Of a stretch of DNA of 6,890 bases, positions 5,400-6,890 are shown in pieces. The DNA lies in assembly GCA_026193755.1 (NCBI GenBank), contig JAPHUI010000042.1, positions 1 to 6,890 of the forward strand. Direction: 5' to 3'. Within the stretch, counting starts at the first letter, position 1, and every line of letters begins with the position of its first letter. The translations under genes were made by a program, and so were the position numbers. The DNA comes from Ignavibacteriaceae bacterium (GTDB lineage Bacteria; Bacteroidota; Ignavibacteria; Ignavibacteriales; Ignavibacteriaceae). The notes under the pieces are model-generated. The model was not told the DNA's origin, ran no database searches, and was given only the letters and a program-made list of their open reading frames with translations.

Positions 5400-6890
5400 C
5401 TATTGTTCACTGGGAGAATTGCCAAATTCTTCCCTAAAACAACGACTGAAATAAGCAGGGCTCGAGAATCCCACTCTGTATGAAATTTCCGAAATTGTTC
5501 CCTCACCTCTTTTAATCATCTTCTTTGCTTTTGACAATCGTAAAGATCTTAGATATACACTTGGGGATTTACCGGTAAGAGCTTTAATCTTTCTATAAAT
5601 TTGTGTTCTGCTCATTGCTGCTTCCGTTGCAATATTTTCGATACTGAATTCCTCTTCGGAAATGTGTTCTTCAATTACACCCAAAATTCTGTTCATAAAA
5701 TTTTCATCAACTGTGCTTAACAGCGGCTTATCAATTTGTTCCGTTACCTCATAATCTTTGCTGAATTTTTCCTGTAAAAATCTTCTGGTCTCGATAAGGT
5801 TTTTTATTCGAACAAGAAGCTCCTTAGTATCAAAAGGCTTTACGAGATAATCATCTGCTCCTAAACCCAATCCTTCCAGTTTACTGTCTTTATCGGATTT
5901 TGCAGTAAGCAGTATTACAGGAATGTGACTGGTTTTTTCATCCTGCTTAATTCTCTTTGTCATTTCGTAGCCATCCATTTTAGGCATCATAATATCACTT
6001 ATTATCAAATCAGGAATATATTTTTCTGCCTTCCTCAATCCCTGTTCGCCGTTCGCAGCTTCTTCAACATGATAGATTTCATTTAAAGCATCTTTTATGT
6101 ATTCCCTTACATCAGGATTATCTTCAACAACGAGCACAATAGTTTTATCTACAAGATTCTCATTTAATGAATCTTCAATCTCTGATGATACCTCAACTTG
6201 CGTTGGTTTAATCCTGCTATTAATAACATCAGCCGGTTCAACAATTTCATCTTCGGACAGATGAGCTTTACCAAGAGGAAAATAAATACTTACTTCTGTC
6301 CATTTTTCTTCTTCGCTGTCAATAAATATCTGTCCTTTATGCAGCTCAACAAGTTCTTTGGTCAAAGCCAGACCAATACCGGTGCCTTCGTATTCTCGTG
6401 TATGCGATCCATCCACCTGATAAAACCGGTCGAAAATGTTGGGAAGTTTACTTCTGGGTATACCAATTCCGGTGTCTCTAACTATTATTTCCAGAGAGTG
6501 AATAATGAGTTTGAGATTAACGGATATTGTTCCTCCTTTAGGAGTAAACTTGACGGCATTAGACATGACATTTAAAATTATTTTTTCAAGTTTATCCCTG
6601 TCGAAATAAGCTACAATTTCCTCCTTCTCAAGAGATATTTTTAAAGTAATATCTTTCTGTTCTGCTATAGGCTCAAATTCCATTACAATGCCTTTAATAA
6701 ACTGGGCGATGTTTCCCGACGAAGCCTGAAGTTTAAGCTTTCCTGCTTCAATTTTTGAAAGATCCAGAAGTTGGTTTATAAGGTTAAGAAGCTTGTTTGC
6801 ATTTCCTTTAATCAAACCTGCTTGCTTCCTGTGGTCATCATCCGTAATTTTAGACAATAGCTTTTCTGCAGGACCAAGAATCAACATAAG
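5400..6890 (-). CDS. Hybrid two-component system regulator: histidine kinase, receiver and AraC-type DNA-binding domains (C-terminal part, cut at the window edge)
   Basis: The frame stays open to the right edge. The Met at 6887 is not the start: the preceding codon is Leu and the first residues (LMLILGPAEKLL) are the tail of an H-box, so the phospho-accepting His should lie a few codons outside. Numbered from that Met, the HisKA remainder covers 1-52. The HATPase domain covers about 60-206, with N-box Asn110, DTGIGI (138-143) and GTGIGLAL (168-175). The receiver domain covers about 249-368, with acidic Glu255/Asp256, phospho-acceptor Asp298 in SDIMMP, Thr328 and Lys350 in VKPF. The AraC helix-turn-helix pair covers about 395-495, ending in FGNSPSEQ. 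All visible key residues are intact. In Bacteroidota-type relatives the missing N-terminal part is a periplasmic sensor with propeller repeats, and one protein senses a signal and activates nearby genes. Here the nearest downstream genes are the three lipoproteins. Ligand and targets cannot be read from this window. Confidence 0.95.
   Translation of the reverse strand, partial: LMLILGPAEKLLSKITDDDHRKQAGLIKGNANKLLNLINQLLDLSKIEAGKLKLQASSGNIAQFIKGIVMEFEPIAEQKDITLKISLEKEEIVAYFDRDKLEKIILNVMSNAVKFTPKGGTISVNLKLIIHSLEIIVRDTGIGIPRSKLPNIFDRFYQVDGSHTREYEGTGIGLALTKELVELHKGQIFIDSEEEKWTEVSIYFPLGKAHLSEDEIVEPADVINSRIKPTQVEVSSEIEDSLNENLVDKTIVLVVEDNPDVREYIKDALNEIYHVEEAANGEQGLRKAEKYIPDLIISDIMMPKMDGYEMTKRIKQDEKTSHIPVILLTAKSDKDSKLEGLGLGADDYLVKPFDTKELLVRIKNLIETRRFLQEKFSKDYEVTEQIDKPLLSTVDENFMNRILGVIEEHISEEEFSIENIATEAAMSRTQIYRKIKALTGKSPSVYLRSLRLSKAKKMIKRGEGTISEISYRVGFSSPAYFSRCFREEFGNSPSEQ

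Noticed and set aside
6198..6575. Plus-strand open frame of 125 codons
   Set aside because: It lies wholly antisense to the conserved kinase domain, and its translation shows no family motif.
1..6890. CRISPR arrays, tRNA/rRNA genes, insertion sequences, transposases or phage genes
   Set aside because: No regularly spaced repeats, structural RNA motifs or mobile-element proteins were seen on either strand.

Overview
All genes in this AT-rich window lie on the minus strand. They are read from the right edge to the left edge in the order: hybrid histidine kinase / AraC regulator (cut at the right edge), three tandem paralogous small lipoproteins, a short BNR/Ycf48-like secreted protein, and a large alpha-2-macroglobulin-type lipoprotein (cut at the left edge). 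The fused kinase-receiver-AraC architecture, the abundant short lipoproteins with an IGCQE-type cleavage site, the Asp-box/Ycf48-like repeats and a bacterial macroglobulin resembling the Bacteroidota form all point to the FCB group. Ignavibacteria-like bacteria fit best, but that finer placement is inference without any database search.

Layout. Positions 6890-5400 hold the cytoplasmic half of a hybrid two-component system regulator; its sensor part and phospho-accepting His lie just outside the window. A 251-bp gap (5399-5149) carries a weak candidate promoter and a 10-bp-phased direct repeat. Three lipoprotein genes follow (5148-4666, 4633-4085, 4068-3514), spaced 32 and 16 bp apart and probably one operon. 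They share a signal peptide of identical length, a lipid Cys at residue 19 and an alignable mature domain of unknown function. A terminator-like hairpin (3449-3479) ends this unit and sits only 22 bp before the start of the next gene (3432-2890). That gene is followed by a second terminator (2806-2841). The macroglobulin gene starts at 2703 and stays open for 901 codons to the left edge.

How they may work together. The window encodes mainly envelope proteins: four certain lipoproteins and one exported protein, next to a regulator of the kind that senses a periplasmic signal and switches on neighbouring genes. Control of the lipoprotein cluster by this regulator is plausible from position only. 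Nothing seen directly proves a new system. The least explained element is the lipoprotein triplet, which I do not recognise as a named family.
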